A stretch of DNA of 64,000 bases from Leifsonia shinshuensis (GCF_014217625.1 NZ_CP043641.1:4340001-4404000); one strand, 5' to 3'. Shown: positions 16,083 to 25,336, counted from the stretch's first letter. The notes: generated by a model from the sequence alone, not told the origin. Numbers and translations: made by a program.

Positions 16083-16961
16083 ATGACGGTGCGGAATTCT
16101 CCGCTGATCACCGCCGCCGCGCTGGACGCCGCTTCCGGGACCGAGTCCCTGTGGAGCGGCGCCGGCCGGCGGCGGTCGACGTTGCGGATCCTCGACGTGC
16201 GCTGGAAGCTCGGCGGTCCTCCCGGGGCGGAGGAGTTCGCCAGGGGGCACATTCCCGGAGCGGTATACGTCGATCTGGACACCGAGCTGGCCGGCCACGG
16301 CGTGCCGACGGACGGCCGGCATCCGCTGCCGGACATCGAGGCGTTCCAGGCGTCCGCGCGCCGGTGGGGTGTGAACGACGGGGACAGCGTCGTCGTCTAC
16401 GACGATGTCTCCGGCACCTCGGCCGCCCGGCTCTGGTGGTTGCTGCGGCACGCCGGTTTCGAGGACGTGCGGGTGCTCGACGGTGGCTTCGCGGCCTGGA
16501 TCGCGTTCGGCGGCGGTGTCGACACCACCAGCGCGACACCGATTCCCGGAACGGTGCAGCTCGCGTACGGCTCGCTCCCGACGCTCGACGCGGACGACGC
16601 CGCTGCCTTCCCGGCGAACGGCGTGCTGCTCGACGCGCGCGCGGGCGAGCGATTCCGCGGCGAGGTGGAGCCGGTCGATCCGCGGGCGGGGCACATCCCC
16701 GGAGCCGTCAGCGCGCCAACCGCCGACACCATCGGGCCCGACGGGCGGATGCTGAGCGCCGAGCGGCTCGCCGAGCACTTCGCCGGGCTCGGTGTGACCT
16801 CCGGCAGCGCGACCGGCGTCTACTGCGGCTCCGGCGTCACCGCCGCGCACGCCGCGCTCGCGATGGAGGCCGCGGGCCTGCCGGTCCCCGCGCTGTATCC
16901 GGGCTCGTTCTCCGCCTGGTCCAACGACCCGGCGCGGCCCGTCGCGATGGGCGCCGCGTAA
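16083..16961 (+). CDS. Two-domain rhodanese sulfurtransferase (thiosulfate/3-mercaptopyruvate type)
   Basis: A 292-residue tandem-rhodanese protein starting 1 bp after the nrdB stop. The inactive N-terminal domain carries RGHIPGAVYVDLD (54-66) and the catalytic C-terminal domain has AGHIPGAVSAP and the active-site loop YCGSGVTA with Cys248. It transfers sulfane sulfur to a thiophilic acceptor. Followed by a cysteine-synthase-like gene and an FMN monooxygenase, it may belong to a sulfur-salvage cluster. A second two-domain sulfurtransferase is at 50760-51731. Confidence 0.88.
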   Translation: MTVRNSPLITAAALDAASGTESLWSGAGRRRSTLRILDVRWKLGGPPGAEEFARGHIPGAVYVDLDTELAGHGVPTDGRHPLPDIEAFQASARRWGVNDGDSVVVYDDVSGTSAARLWWLLRHAGFEDVRVLDGGFAAWIAFGGGVDTTSATPIPGTVQLAYGSLPTLDADDAAAFPANGVLLDARAGERFRGEVEPVDPRAGHIPGAVSAPTADTIGPDGRMLSAERLAEHFAGLGVTSGSATGVYCGSGVTAAHAALAMEAAGLPVPALYPGSFSAWSNDPARPVAMGAA

Positions 16962-17012
16962 TACGTCGACACAGCCCGTGCGCATCCCGGCGCACGCGCC
17001 TATCGTTCCTGC

Positions 17013-18035
17013 ATGACCGCACTCGATCTGATCCCCGCCTCCGCCCCCGGGAACCTCCCGCTGGGCGAGGTGTGCGACTCGGCGGCGGCGCTCATCGGCA
17101 ACACCCCGATCGTCGAACTGCATTCGCTCCCGTCCGGGCTCGACGTCCGGGTCCTGGTCAAGCTGGAGGGGCGCAACCCCGGCGGGTCGTCCAAGGACCG
17201 CATCGCGCTCAGCATGATCCGCTCCGCGGAAGCGGCCGGCGCGCTCGCCCCCGGCGGCACCATCGTGGAGGCCACCAGCGGCAACACCGGCATCGGCCTG
17301 GCCCTGATCGGCCGGCTCACCGGCCACCCGGTCGTCATCGTGCACGCCTCCGACATCTCCGACGAGAAGCGCAAGGTCCTCGCCGCCTACGGCGCGCGCC
17401 TGGTGGAGGCGGACTGGGAGGCCGGACCCGACGACCCCGCCAACCCGCGCGCGGTCGCCGACCGGATCGCCGCGGAGACCCCTGGCTCGTGGCGCCCCGC
17501 CCAGTTCGCGAACACCGCGAACCCGGAGGCGCACTACCGCGGCACCGGCCCGGAGATCTGGCGGCAGACCGCCGGCCGGGTGACGCACTTCGTCGCGGCC
17601 ATCGGCACCGGCGGCACCGTGAGCGGCACCGGACGCTACCTCAAGGAGGTCAGCGGCGGCGCCGTCGAGGTGCACGGCGCCAACCCCGCAGGCTCGACCT
17701 ACGACGGCGGTACGGCCGGCCGCATCCTGGTCGACGGCGTCGGCACGGCCTGGCCGCGCGAGTTCTGGCCGCAGACCTTCGACCCGAGGGTGGTGGACGA
17801 GGTCCACACGGTCGAGGATGGTGTGGTGTACCGCACGCTCCGCCGGCTCGCCGCCGAGGAGGCGCTGCTGCTCGGACCGTCGTCGGCGCTCGCTGTCGCG
17901 ACGGCCCTGCGGGTGGCGCGGGAGGCGCGGCCCGGGTCGGTCATCGTGGCCATCGCCCCGGACGGCGGCACGAACTACCTGACCAAGGCCTTCGACGCGG
18001 ACTGGCTGACCGCAGCCGGCGTCGGCGTCGACTGA
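17013..18035 (+). CDS. PLP-dependent cysteine synthase family protein
   Basis: A 340-residue fold-type II PLP enzyme. The Schiff-base Lys61 is in NPGGSSKDRIA, the substrate loop TSGNTG is at 88-93, and the phosphate-binding loop is GTGGTVSGTG. It resembles O-acetylserine sulfhydrylase and CBS-like proteins. The GGSSKDR variant and the C-terminal region (LGPSSALAVATALRVA) suggest a paralogue and not the housekeeping CysK. It lies between a sulfurtransferase and an NtaA-type monooxygenase, so a role in sulfur-amino-acid formation or salvage is plausible. Confidence 0.85.
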   Translation: MTALDLIPASAPGNLPLGEVCDSAAALIGNTPIVELHSLPSGLDVRVLVKLEGRNPGGSSKDRIALSMIRSAEAAGALAPGGTIVEATSGNTGIGLALIGRLTGHPVVIVHASDISDEKRKVLAAYGARLVEADWEAGPDDPANPRAVADRIAAETPGSWRPAQFANTANPEAHYRGTGPEIWRQTAGRVTHFVAAIGTGGTVSGTGRYLKEVSGGAVEVHGANPAGSTYDGGTAGRILVDGVGTAWPREFWPQTFDPRVVDEVHTVEDGVVYRTLRRLAAEEALLLGPSSALAVATALRVAREARPGSVIVAIAPDGGTNYLTKAFDADWLTAAGVGVD

Positions 18036-18123
18036 GTCCGCGGCACACGAGCACCACGACACGACGGCCGCTCATGCGGCCACAGGCAACACTACGGACA
18101 GCAACACGGACAGCAGGGAACGC

Positions 18124-19425
18124 ATGGCACTCCTCCACTTCGGCTGGTTCCTCGGCGCGGGCTTCGGCGTCCAGGGCTGGGGCGACCCGAGCTACGGCGT
18201 CGGCTACGACTGGAAGCAGCCGCCGATCTACCAGGACGCCGCGCGCGCCTTCGAGGGCGCCGGCTTCGACCTCTTCATCATCGAGGACGGCGTCGCGGTC
18301 CCCGACACCTACGGCGGCTCCGCCGAGGTGAATCTCGCCGCCGCGCGCTTCGTCCCGAAGCACGACCCGCTGCCGCTGGTGCCGTACCTGCTTGGCGCGA
18401 CCTCCCGGCTCGGCGTCGTGCCGACCCTGAGCGCGAGCTTCTACGAGCCGTTCACCGCCGCCCGCCTGCTCAGCACGCTGCAGCACTTCGCCGGAGGCCG
18501 GCTCGGCTTCAACGTCGTGACCAGCGGCTCCGACCTCGCCGCGCAGAACTACGGCCTGGACAAGCAGGTCGAGCACGACCTCCGCTACGACCGCGCCGAC
18601 GAGTGGGTGGACGTCGTCCGCAAGCTCTGGCGGAGCTGGGAGCCCGACGCGATCGTGGAGGACGTCGCGGGCGGCGTCTTCGCCGACCACCGCAAGGTGC
18701 ACACGATCGACCACGAGGGCCGGTTCTTCCGCGTCCGCGGTCCGCTCAACACCGCTCCCGCCGCCGAGGACCCGGTGATGGTCCAGGCGGGAGCGTCCGG
18801 CCGCGGACGCGACTTCGCGGGCAAGAACTCGGACGTGGTGCTGGCGCTGGCCTCCACCCCCGAGCGGATGCGCGAGTACCGCGACAGCATTCGGGAGGTC
18901 GCGGTGCAGCACGGCCGGCCGGCCGACGCCGTGAAGGTGCTGTTCGTGGTCCAGCCGATCCTGACGGCCAACGCCGAGGAGACCGCGAGCGTGCGCGCCG
19001 CGCGCGCCGAGCTGACCCAGGCGGCGATCGACGAGCAGCTCCAGTCGATCAGCTACCTGACCGGCGTCGACTTCAAGACCTTCGACCTCGATGCGCCGCT
19101 GCCGGAGGTCACCACCAACAGCAACCGCGGCACGCTCGACAACTTCGTGTCCTCGGCTCCGGCCGGTTCCACGCTCCGGGAGATCCTGCAGACCCGCGCC
19201 AAGAAGGACGGCCTGGCGATCATCGGCACCGCCGACGAAGTGGCCGACCACTTGGGCGAGCTGGGCGAGGCCGTCGGCGGCGACGGGTTCCTCTTCACCG
19301 GCCAGGTGCACCCGGCCAATGTGCACCGCACTCTCGACCCGCTGGTGCCCGCGCTGCGGCGGCGCGGCCTGCTGCGCACCGAGCTCGGCGATGGCGGGCT
19401 GCGGCAGAACCTGGCCGACTTCTGA
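18124..19425 (+). CDS. NtaA/SnaA/DszA-family FMN-dependent monooxygenase
   Basis: A 433-residue bacterial luciferase-like barrel. LHFGWFLGAGFGVQGW at the N-terminus, WVDVVRKLWRSWEPDAIVED in the middle, and the FMN-phosphate region VQAGASGRGRDFAGKNSDVV are diagnostic for the nitrilotriacetate / dibenzothiophene-sulfone monooxygenase group. It needs FMNH2 from a separate reductase; an FMN reductase-like gene exists at 45297 but is not adjacent. With cysteine-synthase and sulfurtransferase neighbours, an organosulfur or chelator substrate is likely but unproven. Confidence 0.88.
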   Translation: MALLHFGWFLGAGFGVQGWGDPSYGVGYDWKQPPIYQDAARAFEGAGFDLFIIEDGVAVPDTYGGSAEVNLAAARFVPKHDPLPLVPYLLGATSRLGVVPTLSASFYEPFTAARLLSTLQHFAGGRLGFNVVTSGSDLAAQNYGLDKQVEHDLRYDRADEWVDVVRKLWRSWEPDAIVEDVAGGVFADHRKVHTIDHEGRFFRVRGPLNTAPAAEDPVMVQAGASGRGRDFAGKNSDVVLALASTPERMREYRDSIREVAVQHGRPADAVKVLFVVQPILTANAEETASVRAARAELTQAAIDEQLQSISYLTGVDFKTFDLDAPLPEVTTNSNRGTLDNFVSSAPAGSTLREILQTRAKKDGLAIIGTADEVADHLGELGEAVGGDGFLFTGQVHPANVHRTLDPLVPALRRRGLLRTELGDGGLRQNLADF

Positions 19426-19426
19426 C

Positions 19427-20890
19427 ATGCGCACCGTCCGGTTCGGCGCAGAGGCGCCGTCGGTCTCCGACATCGTGGCGGTCGCGGAAGGTGCGCCGGT
19501 GGAGCTCGACGGCGACGCGCGTGCGACCATCACGGCCTCCCGCGCCGTCGTGGATCGCGCCATCGAGTCCGGCGAGGCGGTCTACGGCCTGAACCGCCGG
19601 CTCGGCGCGGGGCGCGACGACACGGTGGAGGCCGACGACCTGGCGGCCTTCCAGCGCCGCACCATCGCGAACCACCGCGGCGGCATCGGCGAACCGCTGA
19701 CCGAGACCGAGGCGCGCGCCGTCGTCGCCGCCCGGCTCGCCGGGTTCACGCGCGGGGGAGCGGGCGTGCGGCCGGAGCTGGCCGAGGCGTACGCGGCGCT
19801 GCTGAACGCGGGCGTGACGCCGCGCATCCCGTCGCGCGGCTCGGTCGGAGCGGCGGACCTGACCGCGCTGGCTGAGGTCGCCGCGGTCGTCATCGGCACC
19901 GGCACCGTGCTCCGCGACGGCGGAGCGCTGCCTGCTGCGGAGGCGCTGGAGGCCGCGGGCCTGACGCCGATCGAGCTGGCGCCGCACGAGGCGCTCGCCG
20001 CCCTCAGCGCCAACGCACTGAGCGTGGGCGTCGGCTCGCTCGCCGCCGTGGCAGCCCGGCAGCTCGCGGAGGCCGCCGACCTGGTCGTCGCCCTGTCGCT
20101 GGAGGCGGTCGCCGCCCACGGCCCCGCGGGCAACCTCAGCCCGTACGCGGAGGCCGTGGCCGAGGCGCGCGGAGGCGACGGCCAGCGGGCGTCGGCGCAC
20201 GCGATCCGCGCCGCGCTGTCGGGCAGCGCCCTGGAGGCGCCCGGCCGGACGGTCAGCGTGCAGGACCCGCTCGCCTTCCGAACGGCGCCACAGCTGCACG
20301 GAGCGCTGCGGGAGGCCGTCGCGCGCCTCCGGTCGGAGCTGGAGGTCGAGCTCGCCGCGCGCACGGAGAACCCGGTGGTCGACCTCCCGAGCGGCCGGCT
20401 CGTCTCCGGCGGCAACTTCCAGGCCCTCCCGCTGGCGCTCGCGCTGGAGAACCTGCGCCTCGCCCTCGCGCACGTGGCGGAGGCCTCCGAGCGCCGCGCC
20501 GCCGCCCTCTCGCTCGCGCTCGCGCCCGCCCGCAGGGAGGGCCGGACGCGCGTCCCCGGCCTGCTGCTCTACGCGGCGGCGGACGCCGTCGCCGAGGTGC
20601 GCCAGCTCGCGGCGCCGGCCACGCTCGGCAGCTCGACGCTCTCAGGCGTGGAGGACCATGCGACCTACGCGCCGCTCGCGCTCCGTCTCCTGCAGCGGTC
20701 GCTCGCGCTGACCGGCGACGTCCTGGCGGTCGAGGCGCTGCACGCCGCCGACCTGCTCGGCGTGCTCGACGCGGCGCCCACCGGAGCGGGCACGCGGCCG
20801 CTCGCCTCCGCGCTCACCGCGGCGCTCGCCGCTGACGCGGCCCCCGCCGCCGCGCTCGTCGCCGAAGCAACGCACCTCCTCCTCGGCTGA
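19427..20890 (+). CDS. Aromatic amino acid lyase-fold (HAL/PAL) protein lacking the MIO triad
   Basis: A 487-residue protein whose ATG is 1 bp after the monooxygenase stop. The HAL/PAL fold is clear from VYGLNRRLG (52-60), SRGSVGAADL (136-145), VQDPLAFRTAPQLHGAL and ARTENPVVD. The normal Ala-Ser-Gly that cyclises to the MIO cofactor (GSVGASGDL) is replaced by GSVGAADL, one residue shorter. Canonical ammonia-lyase chemistry is therefore unlikely. It may be an isomerase, a non-catalytic homologue or a lyase with another electrophile. It ends the plus-strand run beginning at the nrd operon. Confidence 0.85.
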   Translation: MRTVRFGAEAPSVSDIVAVAEGAPVELDGDARATITASRAVVDRAIESGEAVYGLNRRLGAGRDDTVEADDLAAFQRRTIANHRGGIGEPLTETEARAVVAARLAGFTRGGAGVRPELAEAYAALLNAGVTPRIPSRGSVGAADLTALAEVAAVVIGTGTVLRDGGALPAAEALEAAGLTPIELAPHEALAALSANALSVGVGSLAAVAARQLAEAADLVVALSLEAVAAHGPAGNLSPYAEAVAEARGGDGQRASAHAIRAALSGSALEAPGRTVSVQDPLAFRTAPQLHGALREAVARLRSELEVELAARTENPVVDLPSGRLVSGGNFQALPLALALENLRLALAHVAEASERRAAALSLALAPARREGRTRVPGLLLYAAADAVAEVRQLAAPATLGSSTLSGVEDHATYAPLALRLLQRSLALTGDVLAVEALHAADLLGVLDAAPTGAGTRPLASALTAALAADAAPAAALVAEATHLLLG

Positions 20891-20897
20891 CGCCGCG

Positions 20898-21064
20898 CAT
20901 TCGTGCCGAATGTCGCGATTGCCGTCCCGATACGCGACATTCGCGCCGAATCGCGAGTTGCGCGAGTCAAGGCGACATTCGGCACGAATGTCGGTTTTGC
21001 CGTCGCGTATCGCGACATTCGTGCCGAATCGTGCCAAGCGCGACTCCCCACATTCGTGGCGAAT
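20898..21064. repeat. Cluster of five CATTCGTGCCGAAT-type repeats between convergent genes
   Basis: Variants of CATTCGTGCCGAAT occur at 20898-20912, 20938-20951, 20976-20990 (inverted form), 21016-21029 and 21051-21064, most preceded by GCGA. A second motif, TTGCCGTC..TA.GCGACATTCG, occurs at about 20919 and 20996, so a unit of about 78 bp appears twice. Copies 1 and 3 can pair over a long stem. It fills the whole gap between the HAL-like and GNAT genes and may act as a bidirectional terminator or a repeat-based element. Confidence 0.8.
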
Positions 21065-21078
21065 CGCGCGAGGGCGGC

Positions 21079-21588
21079 CTACAGGTCCTTGCGGAACCCG
21101 AGGTACGACACGGCCTCCCAGTCGCCGTCGAGGTCGAACAGCGGCGAGTAGCCGAGCGAGATGTACAGAGCGACGGCCTCCGGCTGGCGCGCCCCCGTGG
21201 TGAGCACGACCGTCCCGACGCCGCGGCGCGCAGCCTCGGCCTCCAGTTCGCTCATCACCCGACGGGCGAGGCCCTGGCGGCGGAACCCGGAGTGCGTCCA
21301 GACCCGCTTGACCTCCACGGTGTCGTCGTCCTCCCGCATGAAGGCGCCGCCCGCGACGGGCGTGCCGTCCGCGTCCACCAGCAGCAGGAAGGTCCCGCCC
21401 TCCTCGGCCGTGAAGCGCTCGGCCGGGTAGCGCGACAGCTCCGCCGAGGAGGGGATGCCGTCGTTGAATCCGTAGCGCTCGTCGTACTCGCGCGACAGCT
21501 CCTCGACCAGAGGTGCGGCGAGCGGATCGTCGGGGCGGGTGACGACCACGCGGGCCGTCGCGGCGAGGCCGGATTGCGGTTGGATCAC
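21079..21588 (-). CDS. GNAT family N-acetyltransferase
   Basis: A 169-residue acetyltransferase. The acetyl-CoA pyrophosphate loop is in HSGFRRQGLARRVM (about 100-113), the preceding strand is VEVKRVWT, and the C-terminal ALYISLGYSPLFDLDGDW is typical. It transfers an acetyl group to an unknown small-molecule or protein amine. It converges with the HAL-like gene across the repeat cluster. Confidence 0.88.
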   Translation of the reverse strand: MIQPQSGLAATARVVVTRPDDPLAAPLVEELSREYDERYGFNDGIPSSAELSRYPAERFTAEEGGTFLLLVDADGTPVAGGAFMREDDDTVEVKRVWTHSGFRRQGLARRVMSELEAEAARRGVGTVVLTTGARQPEAVALYISLGYSPLFDLDGDWEAVSYLGFRKDL

Positions 21589-21724
21589 GACCCGACCCTA
21601 GCGCGGCACGGCGTGGCGCGCGCATTCGATGACGCCGCGCGACCCAGACGACGGATTCCGCGCAAGGAAACACGAAATCTCTGCGAAACTTGCAGGAAAA
21701 CTGGCGTTTCGCGCGCGAATTAGT

Positions 21725-21739
21725 ATGCGTATAACGCAT
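21725..21739 (+). promoter_or_regulatory. Possible -10 region and palindrome of the amino acid ABC operon
   Basis: TATAAC at 21730-21735 is a good -10 hexamer. It lies inside the small palindrome ATGCG-TATAA-CGCAT, about 70 bp before the substrate-binding-protein start. No clear -35 was found at the right distance, so this is tentative. Confidence 0.35.
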
Positions 21740-21806
21740 CGGGCCTGGGGTATCCTCCCCTTACCCCTCCTGCAACCCTGCACCAGGAAGAAGGACAACT
21801 ACCATC

Positions 21807-22709
21807 ATGCGCATCCGTTCCGTGGCCCCCGTGGCCGCCCTCGCCGCCGTCGCAGCGCTCGCGCTGTCCGGCTGTGTCGACAACTCCACCCCCTCGTCGA
21901 GCGGCTCAGCGTCGAGCGCCGCGTTCGACGTGAAGAAGGACGACTCGCTCGCGAACAGCCTCCCGTCGAAGATCAAGTCGGCGGGCGTTCTGACCGTCGG
22001 CATGGACGACACGTACCCGCCCAACGAGTACAAGGACGACAACGGCAACCCCGCCGGCTGGGAGGTCGACTTCACCAACGCCATCGGGCAGAAGCTCGGC
22101 CTGAAGATCAACTACGCGATCGCCAAGTTCGACAACATCATCCCGAGCATCACCGGAGGCAAGGACGACTTCGGGATGTCCTCGTTCACCGACACCGTCG
22201 AGCGCGAGAAGCAGGTCGACTTCGTCAACTACTACAACGCCGGCATCCTGTGGGCGTCCGCCAAGGGCAAGAACGTCGACCCGGACAACGCGTGCGGCAT
22301 GAAGGTCGCCGTCCAGTCGACCACCTACGAGGACACCGACGAGGTCCCCGCCAAGTCGAAGGCCTGCACCGACAAGGGCAAGCCGGCCATCCAGGCGCTC
22401 CGCTACGACAACCAGGACGACGCCACCAACGCGGTCATCCTCGGCAAGGCCGACGCGCTCAGCGCCGACTCGCCCGTCACCCTGTACGCGGTCTCGAAGT
22501 CGAACGGCAAGCTCCAGGCCGCCGGCAAGACCTTCGACGTCGCGCCGTACGGCATCCCGGTCGCGAAGAACTCCGACCTGACGCCGGTGCTGCAGAAGAC
22601 CGTCCAGGCCCTGATCGACGACGGCACCTACAAGAAGATCCTCGACAAGTGGGGCGTCGCCGACGGCGGCGTCACCAAGGCCGACCTCAACGCCGCGTCG
22701 AAGAGCTGA
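21807..22709 (+). CDS. Amino acid ABC transporter substrate-binding lipoprotein
   Basis: A 300-residue lipoprotein: signal peptide with lipobox LALSGC (lipidation at Cys23), a Ser-rich tether, then a type-II periplasmic-binding fold. It has VLTVGMDDTYPPNEY, GWEVDFTNAIGQKLG, and the class motif IIPSITGGKDDFGMSSFTDT. It captures a polar amino acid outside the membrane for the adjacent permease and ATPase. The exact ligand is not inferable. The AGGAAGAAGGA upstream is a strong ribosome site for ATG 21807. Confidence 0.92.
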   Translation: MRIRSVAPVAALAAVAALALSGCVDNSTPSSSGSASSAAFDVKKDDSLANSLPSKIKSAGVLTVGMDDTYPPNEYKDDNGNPAGWEVDFTNAIGQKLGLKINYAIAKFDNIIPSITGGKDDFGMSSFTDTVEREKQVDFVNYYNAGILWASAKGKNVDPDNACGMKVAVQSTTYEDTDEVPAKSKACTDKGKPAIQALRYDNQDDATNAVILGKADALSADSPVTLYAVSKSNGKLQAAGKTFDVAPYGIPVAKNSDLTPVLQKTVQALIDDGTYKKILDKWGVADGGVTKADLNAASKS

Positions 22710-22711
22710 CC

Positions 22712-23698
22712 ATGTCCCAGGGCAATCCGGCCGGTCCGGCGACGGGGGCAGCCCCGTCGCCGGCCGGCGCCCCGCCGTCTGAGCCGATCAAGGCGATCAA
22801 GCTCCGCCACCCCTGGCGGATCGTGTTCGCGGTCGTGCTCATCCTGCTGTTCGTCTGGTTCGTGATCGACGCCTCGCAGCGCTCCGCCTACGGCTGGCAG
22901 TACGTCGGCAAGTACGTCTTCGACAAGCGCATCAGTGCTGCTGCGCTCGTGACCCTCCAGCTCACGATCTACTCGATGGTCATCGGCGTCATCCTGGGTC
23001 TCGTGCTGGCCGTGATGCGGCTCTCGCCGAACCCCGTCGTCAAGTCCGTCGCCTGGCTCTACCTCTGGGTCTTCCGCGGCACGCCTGTGTACGTGCAGCT
23101 GGTGTTCTGGGGCCTGTTCTCGCTGATCTACCCGCACATCTTCCTCGGCGTCCCGTGGACGAACCTCGGCGTCAGCCTCGACCTCGGCTTCATGCAGAAC
23201 GCGTTCATCATCGCGATCGTCGGCCTCGCGCTCAACGAGGCCGCGTACATGGCGGAGATCGTGCGCGCCGGGCTCCTCTCGGTCGACAACGGCCAGGAGG
23301 AGGCGGCGACCGCGCTCGGCATGTCGTGGTGGCAGACGATGACCCGCATCGTCATCCCGCAGGCCATGCGCGTGATCATCCCGCCGACCGGCAACGAGGT
23401 CATCTCGATGCTGAAGACCACCTCGCTGGTCGCGGCGATCCCGCTCACCACCGACCTCTACGGTGTCGCGCGCGACATCTCGGCGGTCACCTACACGCCG
23501 ATCCCGCTGCTGATCGTCGCCTCGCTGTGGTACCTGCTGTTCACCTCGATCCTGATGGTGGGCCAGTACTTCCTCGAGAAGCGGTTCTCGCGCGGCGTCA
23601 ACATGCGCCGGCCGGACAACAAGGAGCCCGCGCTCGCCACGGGCGCCCTGCCCGCCGCGGGCGCGCCCGACGGCAACGACCTGGGAGGCAAGGGATGA
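22712..23698 (+). CDS. Amino acid ABC transporter permease
   Basis: A 328-residue inner-membrane permease starting 2 bp after the binding-protein stop. About five helices follow a Pro/Ala-rich cytoplasmic N-terminus. The EAA loop that docks the ATPase is [20 protein letters not shown]. The [16 protein letters not shown] segment is typical of the HisM/GlnP family. It is a single permease gene, so the transporter is probably a homodimer. Its stop overlaps the ATPase start (ATGA). Confidence 0.92.
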   Translation: MSQGNPAGPATGAAPSPAGAPPSEPIKAIKLRHPWRIVFAVVLILLFVWFVIDASQRSAYGWQYVGKYVFDKRISAAALVTLQLTIYSMVIGVILGLVLAVMRLSPNPVVKSVAWLYLWVFRGTPVYVQLVFWGLFSLIYPHIFLGVPWTNLGVSLDLGFMQNAFIIAIVGLALNEAAYMAEIVRAGLLSVDNGQEEAATALGMSWWQTMTRIVIPQAMRVIIPPTGNEVISMLKTTSLVAAIPLTTDLYGVARDISAVTYTPIPLLIVASLWYLLFTSILMVGQYFLEKRFSRGVNMRRPDNKEPALATGALPAAGAPDGNDLGGKG

Positions 23699-24477
23699 CC
23701 GACACGAAGACCGGCGTGACGCCCATGGTCCTGGCCGAGGGCGTCTCCAAGAGCTTCGGCTCGAACGAGGTGCTCAAGTCCATCTCGCTGTCCGTCCGCC
23801 CGGGCGAGGTGCTCTGCATCATCGGCCCGTCCGGCTCGGGCAAATCCACCTTCCTGCGCTGCATCAACCACCTGGAGCGCGTGGACGCCGGCCGCCTGTC
23901 GGTCGACGGCCAGGTGGTCGGCTACCGCCAGCACGGCGACAAGCTCTACGAGCTGAAGCCGAAGGAGGCGTCCCGCCAGCGCCGCGAGATCGGCATGGTG
24001 TTCCAGCGCTTCAACTTGTTCCCGCACATGACTGCCCTCGAGAACATCATCGAGGCGCCGATCCGGGTGAAGGGCCTGCCGAAGGCGCGCGCCGTGGAGC
24101 GGGCGAACGAGCTGCTCGTGCGCGTGGGCCTGGCTGACAAGGGCGACCACTACCCGTCGCAGCTCTCCGGTGGCCAGCAGCAGCGCGTGGCGATCGCCCG
24201 CGCGCTGGCGATGGACCCGAAGCTGATGCTGTTCGACGAGCCGACCTCGGCGCTCGACCCCGAGCTGGTCGGCGAGGTGCTCGACGTGATGAAGGGCCTG
24301 GCGGCCTCCGGCATGACGATGGTCGTCGTCACCCACGAGATGGGCTTCGCCCGCGAGGTCGCGGACGAGCTGGTCTTCATGGACGGCGGCGTCGTGGTGG
24401 AGTCCGGCGACCCGCGCGAGGTGCTGGCCAACCCGCAGCACCAGCGCACGAAGGCCTTCCTGTCGAAGGTGCTCTAG
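23695..24477 (+). CDS. Amino acid ABC transporter ATP-binding protein
   Basis: A 260-residue GlnQ/HisP-type ATPase. Walker A is GPSGSGKST, the Q-loop is [12 protein letters not shown], the signature LSGGQQQR, Walker [13 protein letters not shown], and the switch His is in VVTHEMGFA. It powers the adjacent uptake system. ATG 23695 overlaps the permease stop by 4 nt and follows AGGCAAGGG. It is the last gene of the three-gene operon. Confidence 0.95.
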   Translation: MTDTKTGVTPMVLAEGVSKSFGSNEVLKSISLSVRPGEVLCIIGPSGSGKSTFLRCINHLERVDAGRLSVDGQVVGYRQHGDKLYELKPKEASRQRREIGMVFQRFNLFPHMTALENIIEAPIRVKGLPKARAVERANELLVRVGLADKGDHYPSQLSGGQQQRVAIARALAMDPKLMLFDEPTSALDPELVGEVLDVMKGLAASGMTMVVVTHEMGFAREVADELVFMDGGVVVESGDPREVLANPQHQRTKAFLSKVL

Positions 24478-24538
24478 CCCGGGAGCTCCCGTCAACGCAC
24501 GCAGAGCGGGCGTCGTGACCGTCTGACACAATCGTCGG

Positions 24539-25330
24539 ATGGACAACGACGCCCGCTCTTCCCGTCCCGTCGTCTTCATCACCGGCGCGAGCCGTCCGGA
24601 CAACATCGGGGCGGCGATCGCCCGCACCCTGGCCTCGCTCGGGTGGGACGTCGCGTTCGCCTTCTGGGACGACTACGACGCTTCGATGCCGTGGGGCGCG
24701 CCGGAGCGCGGCCACGACGCCTTCGCGGACGAGCTGCGCGCCTTCGGCGGCCGGGCCCTCCCGGTCGCGGTCGACCTCTCCCACCCCGAGGCGCCCGCGC
24801 GCGCGATCCAACGCGTCCGCGCCGGCCTCGGGCCGATCCAGGCGCTGGTCGCCAGCCACGCGCACTCCGTCGACAGCGGGTTGCTCGATACGAGCGTGGA
24901 GGCGTTCGACCGGCACTTCGCGGTGAACACCCGCGGCACCTGGCTGCTGATCAAGGCGTTCGCCGAGCAGTTCGAGGCGCCCGCGGAGGCCGGCCCCGCG
25001 CTCGGCCGCATCGTCGCGCTGACCAGCGACCACACCGCCCACAACCTCCCGTACGGCGCCAGCAAGGGCGCGCTCGACCGCATCGTCATCGCCGCCGCAG
25101 TGGAGCTCGCCCACCTCGGCATCACCGCCAACCTGATCAACCCCGGCCCGATCGACACCGGCTGGATGACGCCCGACCTCGCGGAGGATCTGGCCGCCGA
25201 GACCGCCCTCGGGAGGCTCGGGAGGCCGCGGGATACGGCCGACCTCGTCGCCTTCCTGCTGTCGGCGTCGGGCGGCTGGATCAACGGCCAGCTGCTGCAC
25301 TCCAACGGCGGGTTCCACCTGCCGGTCTAG
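24539..25330 (+). CDS. SDR family oxidoreductase
   Basis: A 263-residue short-chain dehydrogenase fold resembling enoyl-ACP-reductase-like and aminoglycoside-reductase-like SDRs. The nucleotide-binding motif is TGASRPDNIGAAIA (the longer loop type), and the active-site Tyr/Lys are in LPYGASKGALDR. The motif NPGPIDTGWM and the C-terminal NGGFHLPV follow. The last codons and TAG stop lie inside the 22-bp direct repeat that bounds the sdp island. The gene is intact, so the insertion did not disrupt it. Confidence 0.85.
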   Translation: MDNDARSSRPVVFITGASRPDNIGAAIARTLASLGWDVAFAFWDDYDASMPWGAPERGHDAFADELRAFGGRALPVAVDLSHPEAPARAIQRVRAGLGPIQALVASHAHSVDSGLLDTSVEAFDRHFAVNTRGTWLLIKAFAEQFEAPAEAGPALGRIVALTSDHTAHNLPYGASKGALDRIVIAAAVELAHLGITANLINPGPIDTGWMTPDLAEDLAAETALGRLGRPRDTADLVAFLLSASGGWINGQLLHSNGGFHLPV

Positions 25331-25336
25331 CCGCCC
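25315..25336. repeat. Left 22-bp direct repeat bounding the sdp island
   Basis: An exact 22-base match to 29468-29489; its central part is CTGCCGGTCTAGCCGCCC. It contains the last codons and TAG of the SDR gene. In copy 2 the same CTAG supplies the stop of hrpA. The two genes probably abutted, tail to tail, before the 4.15-kb segment between the repeats was gained. Confidence 0.9.

Noticed and set aside
12224..16336. A 1370-codon open frame antisense to nrdA-nrdB
   Set aside because: It mirrors the codon structure of the clearly conserved nrdA/nrdB genes and has low-complexity Val/Leu/Asp/Arg composition with no motif. It is a GC-driven shadow frame.
20898..21064. A CRISPR array
   Set aside because: Repeats are short, imperfect, irregularly spaced and in both orientations. 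No cas genes occur in the window.
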